Positions 46,638 through 57,064 of a stretch of DNA of 64,000 nucleotides are shown here, in pieces (the first letter of the stretch is position 1; every line of letters starts with the position of its first letter). The notes beneath the pieces were generated by a model. That model was not told where the DNA came from, made no database searches, and saw only the letters and a list, made by a program, of their open reading frames with translations. The translations under genes were made by a program, and so were the position numbers. This DNA is from Propionispira raffinosivorans DSM 20765 (lineage in GTDB: Bacteria; Bacillota; Negativicutes; Selenomonadales; Selenomonadaceae), in the NCBI RefSeq assembly GCF_000381065.1, contig NZ_KB905854.1, forward strand, positions 35,093-99,092. Direction: 5' to 3'.

Positions 46638-47705
46638 ATGCTGCAAAAATTACAGGCAGTTGAAGATAAATATTTAGAGCTGGAGTCATTGATTAGTGAT
46701 CCGGATGTCATTTCAGATATGACTAAATGGCAGAAATATAATCGGGAGCATGCCGCTCTTATGGTGATTGTGGAGAAGTTCCGCGAATACAAAAAAGTTT
46801 GCCAGGGAATTGATGATGATAAAGCGATGTTCGCTGAACAGTTAGATGATGATTTTCGCAAGATGGTTGAAGCTGAAATTGTGGAATATAGACTGATCAA
46901 AGAAAAACTGGAAGCGGAGCTGCCACTTCTTCTTTTACCAAAAGACCCGAACGATGATAAAAGTGTTATCGTCGAAATTCGCGGAGGTGTGGGCGGTGAT
47001 GAAGCTGCACTTTTTGCCGGAGATCTCTTTCGAATGTATTCACGTTATGCTGAAGTGCAGGGCTGGAAAATAGAAATCCTCAATTCCAATGCGACGGAAC
47101 TTGGGGGATTTAAAGAAATATCATTTTCTATTTTGGGTTATGGAGCATACAGCAAACTGAAATATGAAAGTGGGACGCATCGAGTTCAGCGTGTGCCAGC
47201 AACCGAATCGAGTGGACGGATTCATACATCTGCGGTTACAGTAGCCGTATTGCCAGAAGTCGAGGAAGTCGAAGTGGATATTAAAGCGAATGAACTTCGT
47301 ATTGATACCTATTGCGCGAGTGGTGCTGGTGGTCAGTATGTCAATCGGACTGAAACGGCAGTTCGTATTACGCATTTGCCAACGGGCGTCGTTGTGCAGT
47401 GCCAAGATGAAAAATCACAACTTAAAAACAAAGAAAAAGCGATGCGCGTACTTCGTGCTCGAGTTCAGGAAAAAGCATCACAAGCACAGCATGATGAAAT
47501 TTCAGCCGATCGAAAATCTCAGGTGGGATCGGGCGATCGCAGCGGTCGGATTCGTACGTATAATTTTCCTCAAGGCCGTGTGACGGATCATCGGGTAGGG
47601 CTTACGCTGCATAAACTAGATTTTGTCTTAAATGGTGAAATAGATGAGCTCATCAATGCTTTGATTACCGCTGATCAGACTGAAAAAATGAAGCGGGTCA
47701 ATTGA
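46638..47705 (+). CDS. prfA: Peptide chain release factor 1
   Basis: 355 aa, full length. GGQ catalytic motif in [16 protein letters not shown] near 230 releases the peptide at UAA/UAG; the codon-recognition region near 180 reads [13 protein letters not shown] (PxT-type, RF1). Followed two bases later by prmC, which methylates the GGQ glutamine. Confidence 0.97.
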   Translation: MLQKLQAVEDKYLELESLISDPDVISDMTKWQKYNREHAALMVIVEKFREYKKVCQGIDDDKAMFAEQLDDDFRKMVEAEIVEYRLIKEKLEAELPLLLLPKDPNDDKSVIVEIRGGVGGDEAALFAGDLFRMYSRYAEVQGWKIEILNSNATELGGFKEISFSILGYGAYSKLKYESGTHRVQRVPATESSGRIHTSAVTVAVLPEVEEVEVDIKANELRIDTYCASGAGGQYVNRTETAVRITHLPTGVVVQCQDEKSQLKNKEKAMRVLRARVQEKASQAQHDEISADRKSQVGSGDRSGRIRTYNFPQGRVTDHRVGLTLHKLDFVLNGEIDELINALITADQTEKMKRVN

Positions 47706-47706
47706 T

Positions 47707-48576
47707 ATGGCGATGAAAAATGAAGTTTGGACAATCGGCAGTATTATAAAATGGACGGAGCAGTACTTTCGGGATAAAGGCGTGGATTCCCCGCGCCTTG
47801 ATGCGGAAGTACTGCTTTCCCATGTCCTAAAGAAAGAGCGTATTTATTTATATATTCATTTTGATGAGCCCTTAGAGGCTGCGGAGCTAGCGTCATTTCG
47901 GGATATGGTAAAAAAACGTGTACAGAGAATACCGGTGGCCTATATTGTTGGCGCGCGCGAGTTTATGGGACTTACATTTGCTGTTTCGCCTATGGTACTG
48001 ATTCCACGTCCTGATACCGAAATTCTTGTAGAAGCCGTTATTGAGCGCTTTAAGGATAAAGCACAAATAAAATTTGTTGATATTGGAACTGGCAGTGGCG
48101 CTATCGTACTGTCCCTGCTGCATTATTTGCCCCTGGCTTGTGCTGCGGCGGTTGACATATCGCAAGATGCTCTTACTGTTGCGGCAGAAAATGCCGAAAC
48201 ACTTTTAGTGAAGGATCGTGTCGATTTTTATTTGGGGGATGTATATGCACCATTAACGGCGGAAAAGTTTGATGCAATTATTTCAAATCCGCCTTATATT
48301 CCAAATGAAGATATTGCCGAACTAGAACCGGAAGTTAGAGATTTTGAACCATATGGGGCTTTAGCCGGCGGTATGGATGGGTTGGACTTTTATCGCCGGT
48401 TAATAGTCGGTGGCAGCGAGCGATTGAAGGACGGTGGCTTTATGGCCTTTGAAGTCGGGATAAACCAAGCAGGAACGGTAGCCGCTTTAGCTGAGTCCAT
48501 CCCAGAATTAGGCAAGGCAGAAATTCTTAAAGATTACGCGGGAATTGAGCGTGTCGTTATTTTGTATAAAAAATAA
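47707..48576 (+). CDS. prmC: Peptide chain release factor N5-glutamine methyltransferase
   Basis: 289 aa. N-terminal helical RF-binding domain, then a SAM-dependent Rossmann domain with DIGTGSGAI near 121 and the catalytic NPPY motif (IISNPPYIP near 195). Starts two bases after the prfA stop, translationally linked to its substrate gene. Confidence 0.95.
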   Translation: MAMKNEVWTIGSIIKWTEQYFRDKGVDSPRLDAEVLLSHVLKKERIYLYIHFDEPLEAAELASFRDMVKKRVQRIPVAYIVGAREFMGLTFAVSPMVLIPRPDTEILVEAVIERFKDKAQIKFVDIGTGSGAIVLSLLHYLPLACAAAVDISQDALTVAAENAETLLVKDRVDFYLGDVYAPLTAEKFDAIISNPPYIPNEDIAELEPEVRDFEPYGALAGGMDGLDFYRRLIVGGSERLKDGGFMAFEVGINQAGTVAALAESIPELGKAEILKDYAGIERVVILYKK

Positions 48577-48645
48577 ATAGAGCTAAACTATTTTTGTCCT
48601 CCCTTTTTAGAAGGTCAAAGAGGTGAGTGGTGAGAGGTAATAGTC

Positions 48646-49692
48646 ATGAAAACAAATATTGTGAAAATAAACAAACTTGAAGCCGTGGATGCAAATATAA
48701 TTCAAGCTGCAAAAATTATTCGATCTGGCGGCTTAGTTGCATTTCCGACTGAGACCGTTTACGGACTTGGGGCGAATGGTCTTGATGCGAAAGCGGCGGC
48801 GGGTATTTATGCGGCGAAGGGACGTCCTTCTGATAATCCATTAATTTTACATGTCTGTGATTTTGCCATGCTGGCAGATTTAGTTGTTGAAATTCCTGAA
48901 ACTGCAAAAAAAATCATAACTGCTTTTTGTCCGGGGCCGATTACTATGATTCTAAAACATAAAGCAGTTGTGCCATCAGCGATTACTGGCGGTCTCGACA
49001 CCGTAGGTATACGAATGCCAGATGACGATATCGCGCGAGCGTTAATTCGCCTTGCTGGGGTACCAATTGCGGCCCCCAGTGCCAATACATCCGGACGCCC
49101 GAGTCCGACTACAGCTGCAGCAGTATTGGCTGATTTGAATGGGAAAATTGATATGCTGATTGATGGAGGGGCTTCTACCTTTGGTGTAGAATCAACCATT
49201 GTTGATTGTACAGGTTTATTGCCAACTGTCCTGCGTCCTGGAGCAATTACCATGGAAATGTTAACAGAAGTTTTGGGTGAGGTTGCTCTGGACCCTGCGC
49301 TAGTTGGTGCTGATGTGGTACCGAAAGCACCAGGCATGAAATATAGACATTATGCACCAAAAGCACCTTTGGTTGTCATTAAAGGGAATTGTACAAAACT
49401 GGTTGATCGATTTTTAGCTGAAATCAAGGATGCAGCTTTACAAAAGAAACAGATTGGCTTGATTGTTAGTGCAGAATTGGCAAAAAAACTGCCGACAGAT
49501 TGTGAAACGTTTATATATGGGTCACAGACAGATTTATCTGCTATTGCTGCCAGCCTTTATGAAGGTTTGCGCAGTTTTGATGATAAAAAGGTGGATGTAC
49601 TTTTTGCTGAAGCTACATCGGAAATTGGACTGGGGCTTGCGATTATGAATCGTCTAAATAAAGCAAGTGGTTTTAATACGATAACCGCATAA
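48646..49692 (+). CDS. L-threonylcarbamoyladenylate synthase (Sua5/YwlC)
   Basis: 348 aa: N-terminal YrdC/TsaC domain (FPTETVYGLGANGLD near 33, KGRPSDNPL near 62, SANTSGRPSPT near 147) and the C-terminal Sua5 domain beginning after PGMKYRHYAPKAPL near 230. Makes threonylcarbamoyl-AMP for the t6A37 modification of tRNAs. GAGGTGAG site. Normal length for Sua5. Confidence 0.94.
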   Translation: MKTNIVKINKLEAVDANIIQAAKIIRSGGLVAFPTETVYGLGANGLDAKAAAGIYAAKGRPSDNPLILHVCDFAMLADLVVEIPETAKKIITAFCPGPITMILKHKAVVPSAITGGLDTVGIRMPDDDIARALIRLAGVPIAAPSANTSGRPSPTTAAAVLADLNGKIDMLIDGGASTFGVESTIVDCTGLLPTVLRPGAITMEMLTEVLGEVALDPALVGADVVPKAPGMKYRHYAPKAPLVVIKGNCTKLVDRFLAEIKDAALQKKQIGLIVSAELAKKLPTDCETFIYGSQTDLSAIAASLYEGLRSFDDKKVDVLFAEATSEIGLGLAIMNRLNKASGFNTITA

Positions 49693-49821
49693 CTGTAGTG
49701 TCAAGGAAGTTGTATAGTATTAATCAGAAAAGGGCAGTGCTTTTTATTTTTCAACTTTCAATTTTTAATTTTCGTGTCTTATGGTAAAATAGAGGATAAG
49801 ATTTGATTCCCTGGAGGTAAA

Positions 49822-50286
49822 ATGATGAGAAAAGTTTTATTCGTTTGCACGGGAAATACCTGTCGTAGTCCAATGGCTGCCGTTGTGCTGCAAGATAAAG
49901 TCAAAGCTGAATGCTTAACAAATGAGATTTATGTTAGTTCAGCCGGGCTGGCAGCTGTACCTGGTTCTCCGGCAGCTGATAATGCTTGCGCAGCTGTAGC
50001 GAGTCTTGGTTTATCACTTGGTTCTCATAAAGCGACGGCTTTGTCTATGAATATGATTGAGGCAGCTGATTTGGTATTTACCATGACGCGTCAGCACCGT
50101 GATGCAATTTTGCGTGCACTGCCAACGGCCGGTCGCAAAGTTTTTACTTTGACAGAATATGTGGAAGCAACAGAAGAAGAAATCACAGATCCATATGGCG
50201 GTGATTTGAGCAGTTATCACAATTGTTTATTGCTGCTTAAAAAAAATATTGATAAAGCTTGGCCAATGATTCGAGCTTTGGTATAA
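49822..50286 (+). CDS. ywlE: Low-molecular-weight protein phosphatase (YwlE-like)
   Basis: 154 aa. P-loop VCTGNTCRSPMA with nucleophile Cys (residue 8 or 9, as ATG 49822 or 49825 is used) and the general-acid DPYGG near 130. The Thr inside CTGNTCRS is the feature tied to protein-arginine phosphatase activity in YwlE, as opposed to tyrosine phosphatases. CTGGAGG site. Conserved position between sua5 and rpiB. Confidence 0.9.
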   Translation: MMRKVLFVCTGNTCRSPMAAVVLQDKVKAECLTNEIYVSSAGLAAVPGSPAADNACAAVASLGLSLGSHKATALSMNMIEAADLVFTMTRQHRDAILRALPTAGRKVFTLTEYVEATEEEITDPYGGDLSSYHNCLLLLKKNIDKAWPMIRALV

Positions 50287-50339
50287 AAATAGAGTAATCG
50301 TTACAAAATAAAAAGCTGTTTAGCTATGGAGGTATAGTG

Positions 50340-50783
50340 ATGAAAATTACAATTGGTAGTGATCATGGTGCAGTGGAGTTAAAAGAAGAAATTAAAACAG
50401 TGTTAGCAGATTTTCCTGATATTGAAGTGAAAGATTTGGGTACTTTTGGCGATACTGCCGTGGATTATCCTGATATTGCTGAAAAAGTGTGCCAAACCGT
50501 TGTGGCTGGTGAGGCTGACCGTGGTATTTTGCTTTGTGGAACTGGTATTGGCATTTCAATTGCTGCGAATAAAATAAAGGGTATTCGAGCTGCTTTGTGT
50601 ACAGATGTGTATTCAGCTAAAATGTCTCGCGAACATAATAATGCAAATGTGCTGGCAATGGGCGGCCGGGTAACTGGCTTTGGCCCTGCGGGGGAAATCG
50701 TGAAAGTTTGGGTTACCACAGAGTTTGCTGGTGGACGCCATGCTCGCCGCGTTGATAAAATCTCTGCTTTGGAAAAAGAATAG
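50340..50783 (+). CDS. rpiB: Ribose-5-phosphate isomerase B
   Basis: 147 aa. GSDHGAVELKEEI opening, catalytic Cys in LLCGTGIGISIAANK near 65 and phosphate-binding SREHNNANVLAMGGR near 97. Interconverts ribose-5-P and ribulose-5-P. Start ATG 50340 behind TGGAGGTA; a GTG just before it is less likely. Confidence 0.95.
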   Translation: MKITIGSDHGAVELKEEIKTVLADFPDIEVKDLGTFGDTAVDYPDIAEKVCQTVVAGEADRGILLCGTGIGISIAANKIKGIRAALCTDVYSAKMSREHNNANVLAMGGRVTGFGPAGEIVKVWVTTEFAGGRHARRVDKISALEKE

Positions 50784-50873
50784 AAATTGGTACCTTACAT
50801 TACAAGCTAGCTGATTGCAGACTTACTGCTATCAAGCTTGATATATTTTTTGATTATAGGGGGATTTGTTTAG

Positions 50874-52118
50874 ATGAGTTTATTAGACAACTTAGCTGCT
50901 GTAGATCCGGAAATTGCGGTGCAGATTGATCATGAACTAAATAGACAGCGCAATAAACTGGAATTGATTGCCTCGGAAAATATTGTAAGTCAAGCAGTTA
51001 TGGAAGCGCAGGGCTCCGTACTCACGAATAAATATGCTGAAGGATATCCTGGCAAACGTTATTATGGTGGCTGCGAATTTGTCGATGTTGTTGAACAACT
51101 GGCAATTGATCGGGCTAAACAATTGTTTTGTGCGGAATATGCAAATGTACAGCCGCATTCCGGAGCACAGGCGAATATGGCAGTGTTTTTTGCCTTGCTG
51201 ACGCCTGGTGATACCGTAATGGGCATGAATTTAACAGATGGTGGTCACTTAACCCATGGCAGCCCAGTCAATATGTCCGGTAAATATTTCAACATTGTTC
51301 CTTACGGTGTTGATAAAGCAACCGAACGTATTGACTATGATGAGCTGCAAAAAATTGCTCAAGAATGCAAGCCAAAATTGATTGTTGCAGGAGCTAGTGC
51401 TTATGCCAGAACAATTGATTTTGCAAGGCTTAGTGAAATCGCTAAGTCGGTTGATGCATTATTTATGGTTGATATGGCACATATTGCTGGTTTAGTTGCA
51501 GCCGGACTTCATCCAAATCCGCTGCCTTATGCAGATGTCGTTACATCCACAACCCACAAAACACTGCGTGGACCACGTGGAGGACTTATTTTATGTAAAA
51601 ATGCTGAATTTGGCAAACAGTTTAATAAGGCGATATTTCCTGGAATACAGGGTGGACCACTGATGCATGTTATTGCCGCTAAAGCCGTAGCATTTAAAGA
51701 GGCTTTGACTGCTGAATTTAAAATATATCAACAGCAAGTTGTCAAAAATGCGGCTGTGCTGGCTGATGAACTTACAGCAAATGGTTTTAGAATTGTGTCG
51801 GGAGGAACCGATAATCATCTGATGCTTGTGGATCTTCGCAACAAAAATTTAACTGGTAAAGTTGCAGAAAAATTATTGGACGATGTGGGAATTACTGCTA
51901 ATAAAAATACAATTCCATTTGAACCACTAAGTCCCTTTGTAACCAGTGGTATTCGACTTGGTTCTCCAGCACTTACGACACGGGGCTTCAAAGAAGCAGA
52001 CATGAAGCAAGTCGCAAAAATCATGGCACTTGTTTTAAATGATCCGGAAAATACTGCGGTGCATGAAACAGCAAAGAATATGGTTCATGAACTTTGCGTA
52101 AAATATCCTATATATTAA
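50874..52118 (+). CDS. glyA: Serine hydroxymethyltransferase
   Basis: 414 aa, full length PLP enzyme. KLIASEN-like [11 protein letters not shown] near 31, PLP lysine in [12 protein letters not shown] near 227. Converts serine and tetrahydrofolate to glycine and 5,10-methylene-THF. GGGGG site; upp follows 20 bases later. Confidence 0.97.
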   Translation: MSLLDNLAAVDPEIAVQIDHELNRQRNKLELIASENIVSQAVMEAQGSVLTNKYAEGYPGKRYYGGCEFVDVVEQLAIDRAKQLFCAEYANVQPHSGAQANMAVFFALLTPGDTVMGMNLTDGGHLTHGSPVNMSGKYFNIVPYGVDKATERIDYDELQKIAQECKPKLIVAGASAYARTIDFARLSEIAKSVDALFMVDMAHIAGLVAAGLHPNPLPYADVVTSTTHKTLRGPRGGLILCKNAEFGKQFNKAIFPGIQGGPLMHVIAAKAVAFKEALTAEFKIYQQQVVKNAAVLADELTANGFRIVSGGTDNHLMLVDLRNKNLTGKVAEKLLDDVGITANKNTIPFEPLSPFVTSGIRLGSPALTTRGFKEADMKQVAKIMALVLNDPENTAVHETAKNMVHELCVKYPIY

Positions 52119-52137
52119 TAAGAGGTGGAAGAAATTA

Positions 52138-52773
52138 ATGTCAGATTTAAAAATCAATGTAATCAATCATCCCTTAATTCAGCACAAGCTTACGCTTATG
52201 CGGAAAGAAACAACTGGTACAAAAGATTTTCGTGAATTATTAGAAGAAATTTCTATGCTGATGGCTTATGAAATTACACGCGATTTTCCATTGAAAGAAA
52301 TTGAAATAAAAACACCAGTAACAACTTGCAAATCGAAAGTTTTAACCGGTAAAAAAGTGGGTGTTGTGCCAATTTTACGGGCGGGACTTGGTATGCTGAA
52401 TGGAGTTGTTAATATGATTCCGGCGGCTCGTGTTGGTCATGTTGGCATGTATCGTGATCCGGAAACCTTGAAACCAGTTGAATATTACTGCAAGCTGCCA
52501 AGCGATGTAAGTGAACGTACACTTATTGTTGTCGATCCAATGCTCGCAACGGGCGGATCGTCAGCGGCAGCGCTTTCACTCTTAAAAGAAAAAGGTGCGA
52601 AATCGATTATTCTTATGTGCCTTGTTGTAGCACCTGAAGGTGTTAGAGTGGTCAATGAAGAACATCCGGATGTACCTATTTACACAGCAAGTGTAGATGA
52701 ATGTCTCAATGAACATGGTTATATTGTGCCAGGTCTTGGTGATGCTGGCGATCGTATCTTTGGTACTTTGTAA
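52138..52773 (+). CDS. upp: Uracil phosphoribosyltransferase
   Basis: 211 aa. PRPP-binding loop [14 protein letters not shown] near 131, [10 protein letters not shown] near 77 and the C-terminal uracil site [16 protein letters not shown]. Salvages uracil to UMP. AGAGGTGG site. Confidence 0.97.
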   Translation: MSDLKINVINHPLIQHKLTLMRKETTGTKDFRELLEEISMLMAYEITRDFPLKEIEIKTPVTTCKSKVLTGKKVGVVPILRAGLGMLNGVVNMIPAARVGHVGMYRDPETLKPVEYYCKLPSDVSERTLIVVDPMLATGGSSAAALSLLKEKGAKSIILMCLVVAPEGVRVVNEEHPDVPIYTASVDECLNEHGYIVPGLGDAGDRIFGTL

Positions 52774-52841
52774 AAAAGAAGCTTAGCTTCCTTTTGCGTA
52801 GTTTATGTTACGATATTGTTTCTTATTAAGGAGTTAAGTTT

Positions 52842-53300
52842 ATGGATATATCACCACGTCCAGAATGGACAGATTATTTTCTTGATATTGCCAAAGCGGT
52901 AGGCCGGCGGTCTACTTGCCTACGGAGGCAGTATGGAGCGATTATTGTGAAAGATCATATTATTATCAGTACCGGATATAATGGTGCACCACGTGGTGAG
53001 AGTAATTGTATTGATACTGGTATTTGTGAACGCGAACGCTGCAATGTACCGAAAGGTGAACGTTATGAACTTTGTGTTGCGGTTCATGCCGAGCAAAATG
53101 CAATCATCAATGCGGATCCGGTTAAGATGAAGGGCGCAACAATCTATATTGTTGGCTATAATTCAGATGGAACACTTGCCTCCGGTCAGCCTTGCCTGCT
53201 GTGTCGCCGCATGCTGTGCAACGCAATGGTTGAAAAAGCCATCTATCTTGATACGGATGGTTCTATCATTGAAGTGGCACCGAAGGATATAAAAAATTAA
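52842..53300 (+). CDS. comEB: dCMP deaminase family protein (ComEB-like)
   Basis: 152 aa zinc-dependent deoxycytidylate deaminase: VHAEQNAI near 84 (zinc His, catalytic Glu) and GQPCLLCRRML near 112 (zinc Cys pair). STGYNGAPRGESNC near 47 is the substrate loop. Produces dUMP for thymidylate synthesis; adjacent to upp in many Firmicutes. AAGGAG site. Confidence 0.94.
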   Translation: MDISPRPEWTDYFLDIAKAVGRRSTCLRRQYGAIIVKDHIIISTGYNGAPRGESNCIDTGICERERCNVPKGERYELCVAVHAEQNAIINADPVKMKGATIYIVGYNSDGTLASGQPCLLCRRMLCNAMVEKAIYLDTDGSIIEVAPKDIKN

Positions 53301-53304
53301 GCAA

Positions 53305-53347
53305 AATAAAAACGCTGCTGACGCTAAGGGCTCAGCAGCGTTTTATT
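53305..53347 (+). terminator. Terminator after comEB
   Basis: AAAACGCTGCTGA pairs with TCAGCAGCGTTTT, followed by ATTTTC; ends the prfA-comEB block. Confidence 0.88.
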
Positions 53348-53374
53348 TTCGTTCGTACTCTTTTAAAGGTATGC

Positions 53375-53516
53375 TATATAGAACGCATTCAAGAAATTAC
53401 ATCCAATCTATCAGTCTGCCAGGAAGAGGGCATCGTTTGCTTCCTAACGTAACGCCACAGAGCCCTATACCCCATTCCTGACGAGTGCCATATAAAATGT
53501 TTAATGCCATATATAT
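53375..53516 (-). repeat. MITE-like structured repeat, copy C
   Basis: Same orientation as copy B. Left end TATATAGAACGCATTCAAGA, right end AAAATGTTTAATGCCATATA. The conserved loop is intact, but one hairpin arm lost about six to nine bases (GGAAGAGGG in place of the longer arm). It occupies most of the 347-base gap between comEB and the MazG-like gene; the rest holds the latter's promoter (TATAAT near 53597). Confidence 0.78.
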
Positions 53517-53647
53517 CTTATAAAAATCGCAAGTTAAAGTGTACTTTTTTATAATGGCGCAGCTAAAAATACATATAAGTTCCTTGCGAAATCAAGTATA
53601 ATAAGATTCATAACTTATATAGTTTATAGGAGAAATGGAGCAACAGT

Positions 53648-54307
53648 ATGTTCAATATAATTGGATTGCCAAAACTTAATAAATTATCGCCAACTTTATA
53701 TTCAACTCTATTAAAAATAGTCGAGGAATCTGGTGAACTGGCAAGGGCTACGTTGACTTTTTTGCCTTATGAAAGATTGCGCCCAGATGAAATTTCTGAA
53801 CTTGCTGCGGCCCGTGAATCTTTAGCGGAGGTCAATGGTGAGCTGCTCGATGTTGCGCAGACTTGTGTTACAATGCTGTTTGTCATGGAAGAAAACTATG
53901 CGATTGTAATTGATGATTTGATTGAGCGGCATTTAAATAAATTAAAAGTAAAAAAGTATGCGTTTAGACAAGATCAGGTCTATAAACTTTATACGGAAGA
54001 TAACTACAAATACATGTCACTGCCCAAACTTTTACTGCCAGAAGTGACACTTTTGCGAACGGTTTGTAAAATACAGGAAGAAGTGGGTGAACTCACGCAA
54101 TATTTGGGGAAAAGGGCAGGTGCATCAGGCGAAAAAAATGTTATCGACAATAAAGAAGTTTTGGTTGGCAGTGCTGGAGAATTGCTGGATGTTGCCCAAT
54201 GTTGCTTTACGATGATGTATATTTTAGCAGAAAAATATGATGTGGATATTGAAAACCTTATTCAGGTACATATTGCTAAATTAAAAGTACGCGGTTATTT
54301 CGTTTAA
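53648..54307 (+). CDS. Tandem MazG-like nucleotide pyrophosphohydrolase-fold protein
   Basis: 219 aa, apparently an internal duplication. Repeat 1 (about 17-104): KIVEESGELAR with Glu26, Glu27, Glu30 and EVNGELLDVAQTCVTML with Glu65, Asp68. Repeat 2 (about 135-218): KIQEEVGELTQ with Glu144, Glu145, Glu148 and SAGELLDVAQCCFTMM with Glu178, Asp181. These are the metal-binding EExxE and ExxD patterns of the all-alpha NTP pyrophosphohydrolases (MazG, HisE, dUTPase-2), which clean up nucleotides. Ending KLKVKKY / KLKVRGY repeats too. AGGAGAAATGGAG site. Specificity unknown. Confidence 0.72.
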   Translation: MFNIIGLPKLNKLSPTLYSTLLKIVEESGELARATLTFLPYERLRPDEISELAAARESLAEVNGELLDVAQTCVTMLFVMEENYAIVIDDLIERHLNKLKVKKYAFRQDQVYKLYTEDNYKYMSLPKLLLPEVTLLRTVCKIQEEVGELTQYLGKRAGASGEKNVIDNKEVLVGSAGELLDVAQCCFTMMYILAEKYDVDIENLIQVHIAKLKVRGYFV

Positions 54308-54454
54308 AATAAGCTTCGAAGTTTGCTGGAAATGAGTGTCTGGTTTATGATGAATAGCGGGTTTTTATTCAAGTTCTGGCAGGATAATATCGTTGACAGT
54401 GGTGAATTGGTGATGTACAATTATTCTGTTGCATAGAAAAGGGGTGCGAAATTT

Positions 54455-55483
54455 ATGCCGGATTATATTTTGGCGTTTTTGATTGCGGTGGTTGTTGCGT
54501 ATATTTTGACGCCGGGCATTATTTCTTTGGCTGTTAAAATGGGAGCTATGGATGCTCCGGATGCACGAAAAGTGCATAAATCGCCAATTCCACGGCTAGG
54601 CGGAATTGGTATTTATATTGCGTTTATGGTAGCTGTATTATGTACAGTTGAGCTTACACAGGAAGTAATTGGACTGCTTTTAGGCGGGACGATTATTGCC
54701 ATTGTCGGGATTATTGATGATTTGAAAAATTTGCCAGCGAAAGTTAAGCTGCTGGGGCAGATTTTGGCCGCAGTTGTATTGGTTTCATTTGATGTGCGTA
54801 TTGATTTTATCAGCGATCCATTCGGTGATATGATTTATTTTGAATATTTAGCTATTCCAATAACGATTTTTTGGGTTGTCGGTCTGACAAATACGGTAAA
54901 CCTTATAGATGGTCTTGACGGGCTGGCTGCAGGCGTATCAACAATTGCAGCCATTACTATTTTACTGGTGGCATTGCAGCAGGACTATTTGCTGATCGCA
55001 GTGCTTACTGCAGCTTTAGCCGGTGGGGCTTTTGGGTTTTTACAGTATAATTTCAATCCAGCTAAAATTTTTATGGGTGATACGGGCAGTATGTTTTTAG
55101 GGTATATGCTGGCTGGTATTTCGATTATTGGTGCTGTGAAAAGTGCTGCGACCATTGCCTTGATTGTGCCGATTTTTGCACTGGGCCTGCCAATATTGGA
55201 CACGGCTTTTGCGATTGTTCGTCGTTATCGCGGCGGTGTGCCGATTTTTAAACCGGATCGTGGACATTTGCATCATAGACTATTGGATTTAGGATTTACA
55301 CAAAGGCAGGCAGTACTTTTGATGTATGTCATTAGTGGAGTTTTAGGGCTTAGTGCAATTGCCTTGACCGAAGTGAGCAGCGGTATTGCAATTTTAATTA
55401 TTATTGCAGTGATTTTTGCGGTGCTTTTTGGGGCGAAAAAACTGGGTATTTTTGATTCGAAAAAATCAATAAGAATGCATTGA
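54455..55483 (+). CDS. wecA: Undecaprenyl-phosphate sugar-1-phosphate transferase (WecA/TagO/MraY family)
   Basis: 342-aa polytopic membrane protein (about ten helices). Family motifs: VHKSPIPRLGG near 40, GIIDDLKN near 87 (Mg-binding DD), TNTVNLIDGLDGLAAG near 147, FMGDTGSMFLG near 205 and the cytoplasmic GRGHLHH-like DRGHLHHRLLDLG near 268. Transfers GlcNAc-1-P (or a related sugar) to undecaprenyl phosphate, starting envelope polysaccharide synthesis. Followed by a terminator and then wecB. Confidence 0.92.
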   Translation: MPDYILAFLIAVVVAYILTPGIISLAVKMGAMDAPDARKVHKSPIPRLGGIGIYIAFMVAVLCTVELTQEVIGLLLGGTIIAIVGIIDDLKNLPAKVKLLGQILAAVVLVSFDVRIDFISDPFGDMIYFEYLAIPITIFWVVGLTNTVNLIDGLDGLAAGVSTIAAITILLVALQQDYLLIAVLTAALAGGAFGFLQYNFNPAKIFMGDTGSMFLGYMLAGISIIGAVKSAATIALIVPIFALGLPILDTAFAIVRRYRGGVPIFKPDRGHLHHRLLDLGFTQRQAVLLMYVISGVLGLSAIALTEVSSGIAILIIIAVIFAVLFGAKKLGIFDSKKSIRMH

Positions 55484-55485
55484 TG

Positions 55486-55514
55486 ATAGGCAGGCGAAAA
55501 CCTGCCTATTTTAT
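55486..55514 (+). terminator. Terminator after wecA
   Basis: ATAGGCAGG pairs with CCTGCCTAT, 6-nt loop, followed by TTTAT; weak T-run, may be partial. Confidence 0.7.
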
Positions 55515-55576
55515 AAGTACAAAAAATTATGTATGACATTTGGCTTGAAGCTTGTGTGGAAGGAGCAAATTATTTT

Positions 55577-56743
55577 ATGAAGAAAAAAATTAAGGTGATG
55601 ACGGTATTTGGGACACGACCAGAAGCAATTAAAATGGCCCCGATCGTTTTGGAATTGACCAAATATCCTGATTTGATCACGCCAATCGTTACGGTTACGG
55701 CACAACATAGAGATATGCTGGATCAAGTTTTAGGATTATTCCAAATCAAACCGGATCACGACCTTGATATTATGGCAGCGGGACAAACTTTATTTGATAT
55801 TACAACAAAAGCTATGATGGGGCTTGATAAAGTATTAAGTGAAGAAAAACCGGATATTGTTTTGGTCCATGGTGATACAACAACAACTTTTGCTGGAGCT
55901 TTGGCAGCATTTTATCATCAGACAACAGTTGGACATGTGGAAGCGGGTCTTCGAACCCATAATAAATATTCACCATTTCCTGAGGAAATGAATCGGAAAC
56001 TCACAGGAGCTTTGACGGATCTTCATTTCGCACCGACCGATACAGCGGCGGCGAACTTAGCCAAAGAAAATATTACAGGTGAAAATGTTTTTGTTACGGG
56101 TAATACCGTTATTGATGCCTTACACAAGACGGTTTGCGAAGAATACCAATTTGACAATGAAATGCTGCAAAATATCGACTACAAAAATAAAAAAATTATT
56201 TTAGTCACGACACATCGCCGTGAAAATTTGGGAGAACCGATGCGTCACGTTTATAAGGCCCTTCGACAAATTGTTGAAGAATTTGCCGATGTAGAAATTG
56301 TTTTTCCTGTACATAAAAATCCAAAAGTACGCGAAGTTGTTCAAACGGAATTGGGCGATATGCCAAATGTACATTTGATAGATCCTTTGGACTATGAACC
56401 TTTTGCCAATTTGATGTATCGATCTTATCTTATCCTCACCGATTCTGGCGGTGTGCAGGAAGAGGCACCAGCACTTGGCAAACCTGTTTTGGTTTTGCGT
56501 GATACTACAGAACGGCCTGAAGCAGTAGCTGCCGGGACCGTAAAATTGATTGGTACTGATAAAAAACGAATATATGATGAAACAAGAGCTCTTTTACTCA
56601 ATCCGATCGAATATGCTCGAATGTCAGGAGCTTGCAATCCTTACGGTGATGGTAAAGCAGCCAAACGTATCATTGAAGCGATTCTTTGGAAATATGGATT
56701 TGTCAGTCACAAACCAGATATATTTAAAGCAGAGAAAAAATAA
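55577..56743 (+). CDS. wecB: UDP-N-acetylglucosamine 2-epimerase (non-hydrolysing)
   Basis: 388 aa. VFGTRPEAIKMAP opening, HGDTTTTFAGALAA near 97, GHVEAGLRT near 117, TTHRRENLG near 212 and LTDSGGVQEEAPALGKPVLV near 288. Makes UDP-ManNAc from UDP-GlcNAc. Start ATG 55577 has GAAGGAG upstream; the frame extends 16 codons further without a site. With wecA it feeds envelope glycopolymer synthesis. Confidence 0.95.
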   Translation: MKKKIKVMTVFGTRPEAIKMAPIVLELTKYPDLITPIVTVTAQHRDMLDQVLGLFQIKPDHDLDIMAAGQTLFDITTKAMMGLDKVLSEEKPDIVLVHGDTTTTFAGALAAFYHQTTVGHVEAGLRTHNKYSPFPEEMNRKLTGALTDLHFAPTDTAAANLAKENITGENVFVTGNTVIDALHKTVCEEYQFDNEMLQNIDYKNKKIILVTTHRRENLGEPMRHVYKALRQIVEEFADVEIVFPVHKNPKVREVVQTELGDMPNVHLIDPLDYEPFANLMYRSYLILTDSGGVQEEAPALGKPVLVLRDTTERPEAVAAGTVKLIGTDKKRIYDETRALLLNPIEYARMSGACNPYGDGKAAKRIIEAILWKYGFVSHKPDIFKAEKK

Positions 56744-56824
56744 GCATAGAGCCGGCTGTCATTTTTCTTGATAGTCGGCTGTTATACTATAATAAGTAAT
56801 GTAAATGGTGGAGGCTCGGAAATA

Positions 56825-57064
56825 ATGGACAAAAAGGAGAAAAAAAATGAAAATCCCAGCTCGAAACACACAACATTACAAGCTTTGACCTTTGTAAGCG
56901 GCATTGGAATCAATTTTGCTATCACGGTAGGTCTGTTTATTTATATGGGGAAATTGGCAGATGAATACTTTAATATCGCCCCGAAAGGAACGCTTGCTGG
57001 TATCTTTTTAGGCTTTATAATGGCTTTATGGGTAACAGGTAAAAAATTACTTGGAAAATCATGA
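56825..57064 (+). CDS. atpZ: AtpZ/AtpI-type small membrane protein
   Basis: About 79 aa: charged N-terminal tail, then two membrane helices (about 20-40 and 52-72), the layout of AtpZ proteins that precede F-type ATP synthase operons and are linked to magnesium supply or c-ring assembly. Start ATG 56825 behind GGTGGAGG. A TATAAT at about 56788 may be its promoter. It overlaps the probable atpI promoter at its 3' end. Confidence 0.78.
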   Translation: MDKKEKKNENPSSKHTTLQALTFVSGIGINFAITVGLFIYMGKLADEYFNIAPKGTLAGIFLGFIMALWVTGKKLLGKS

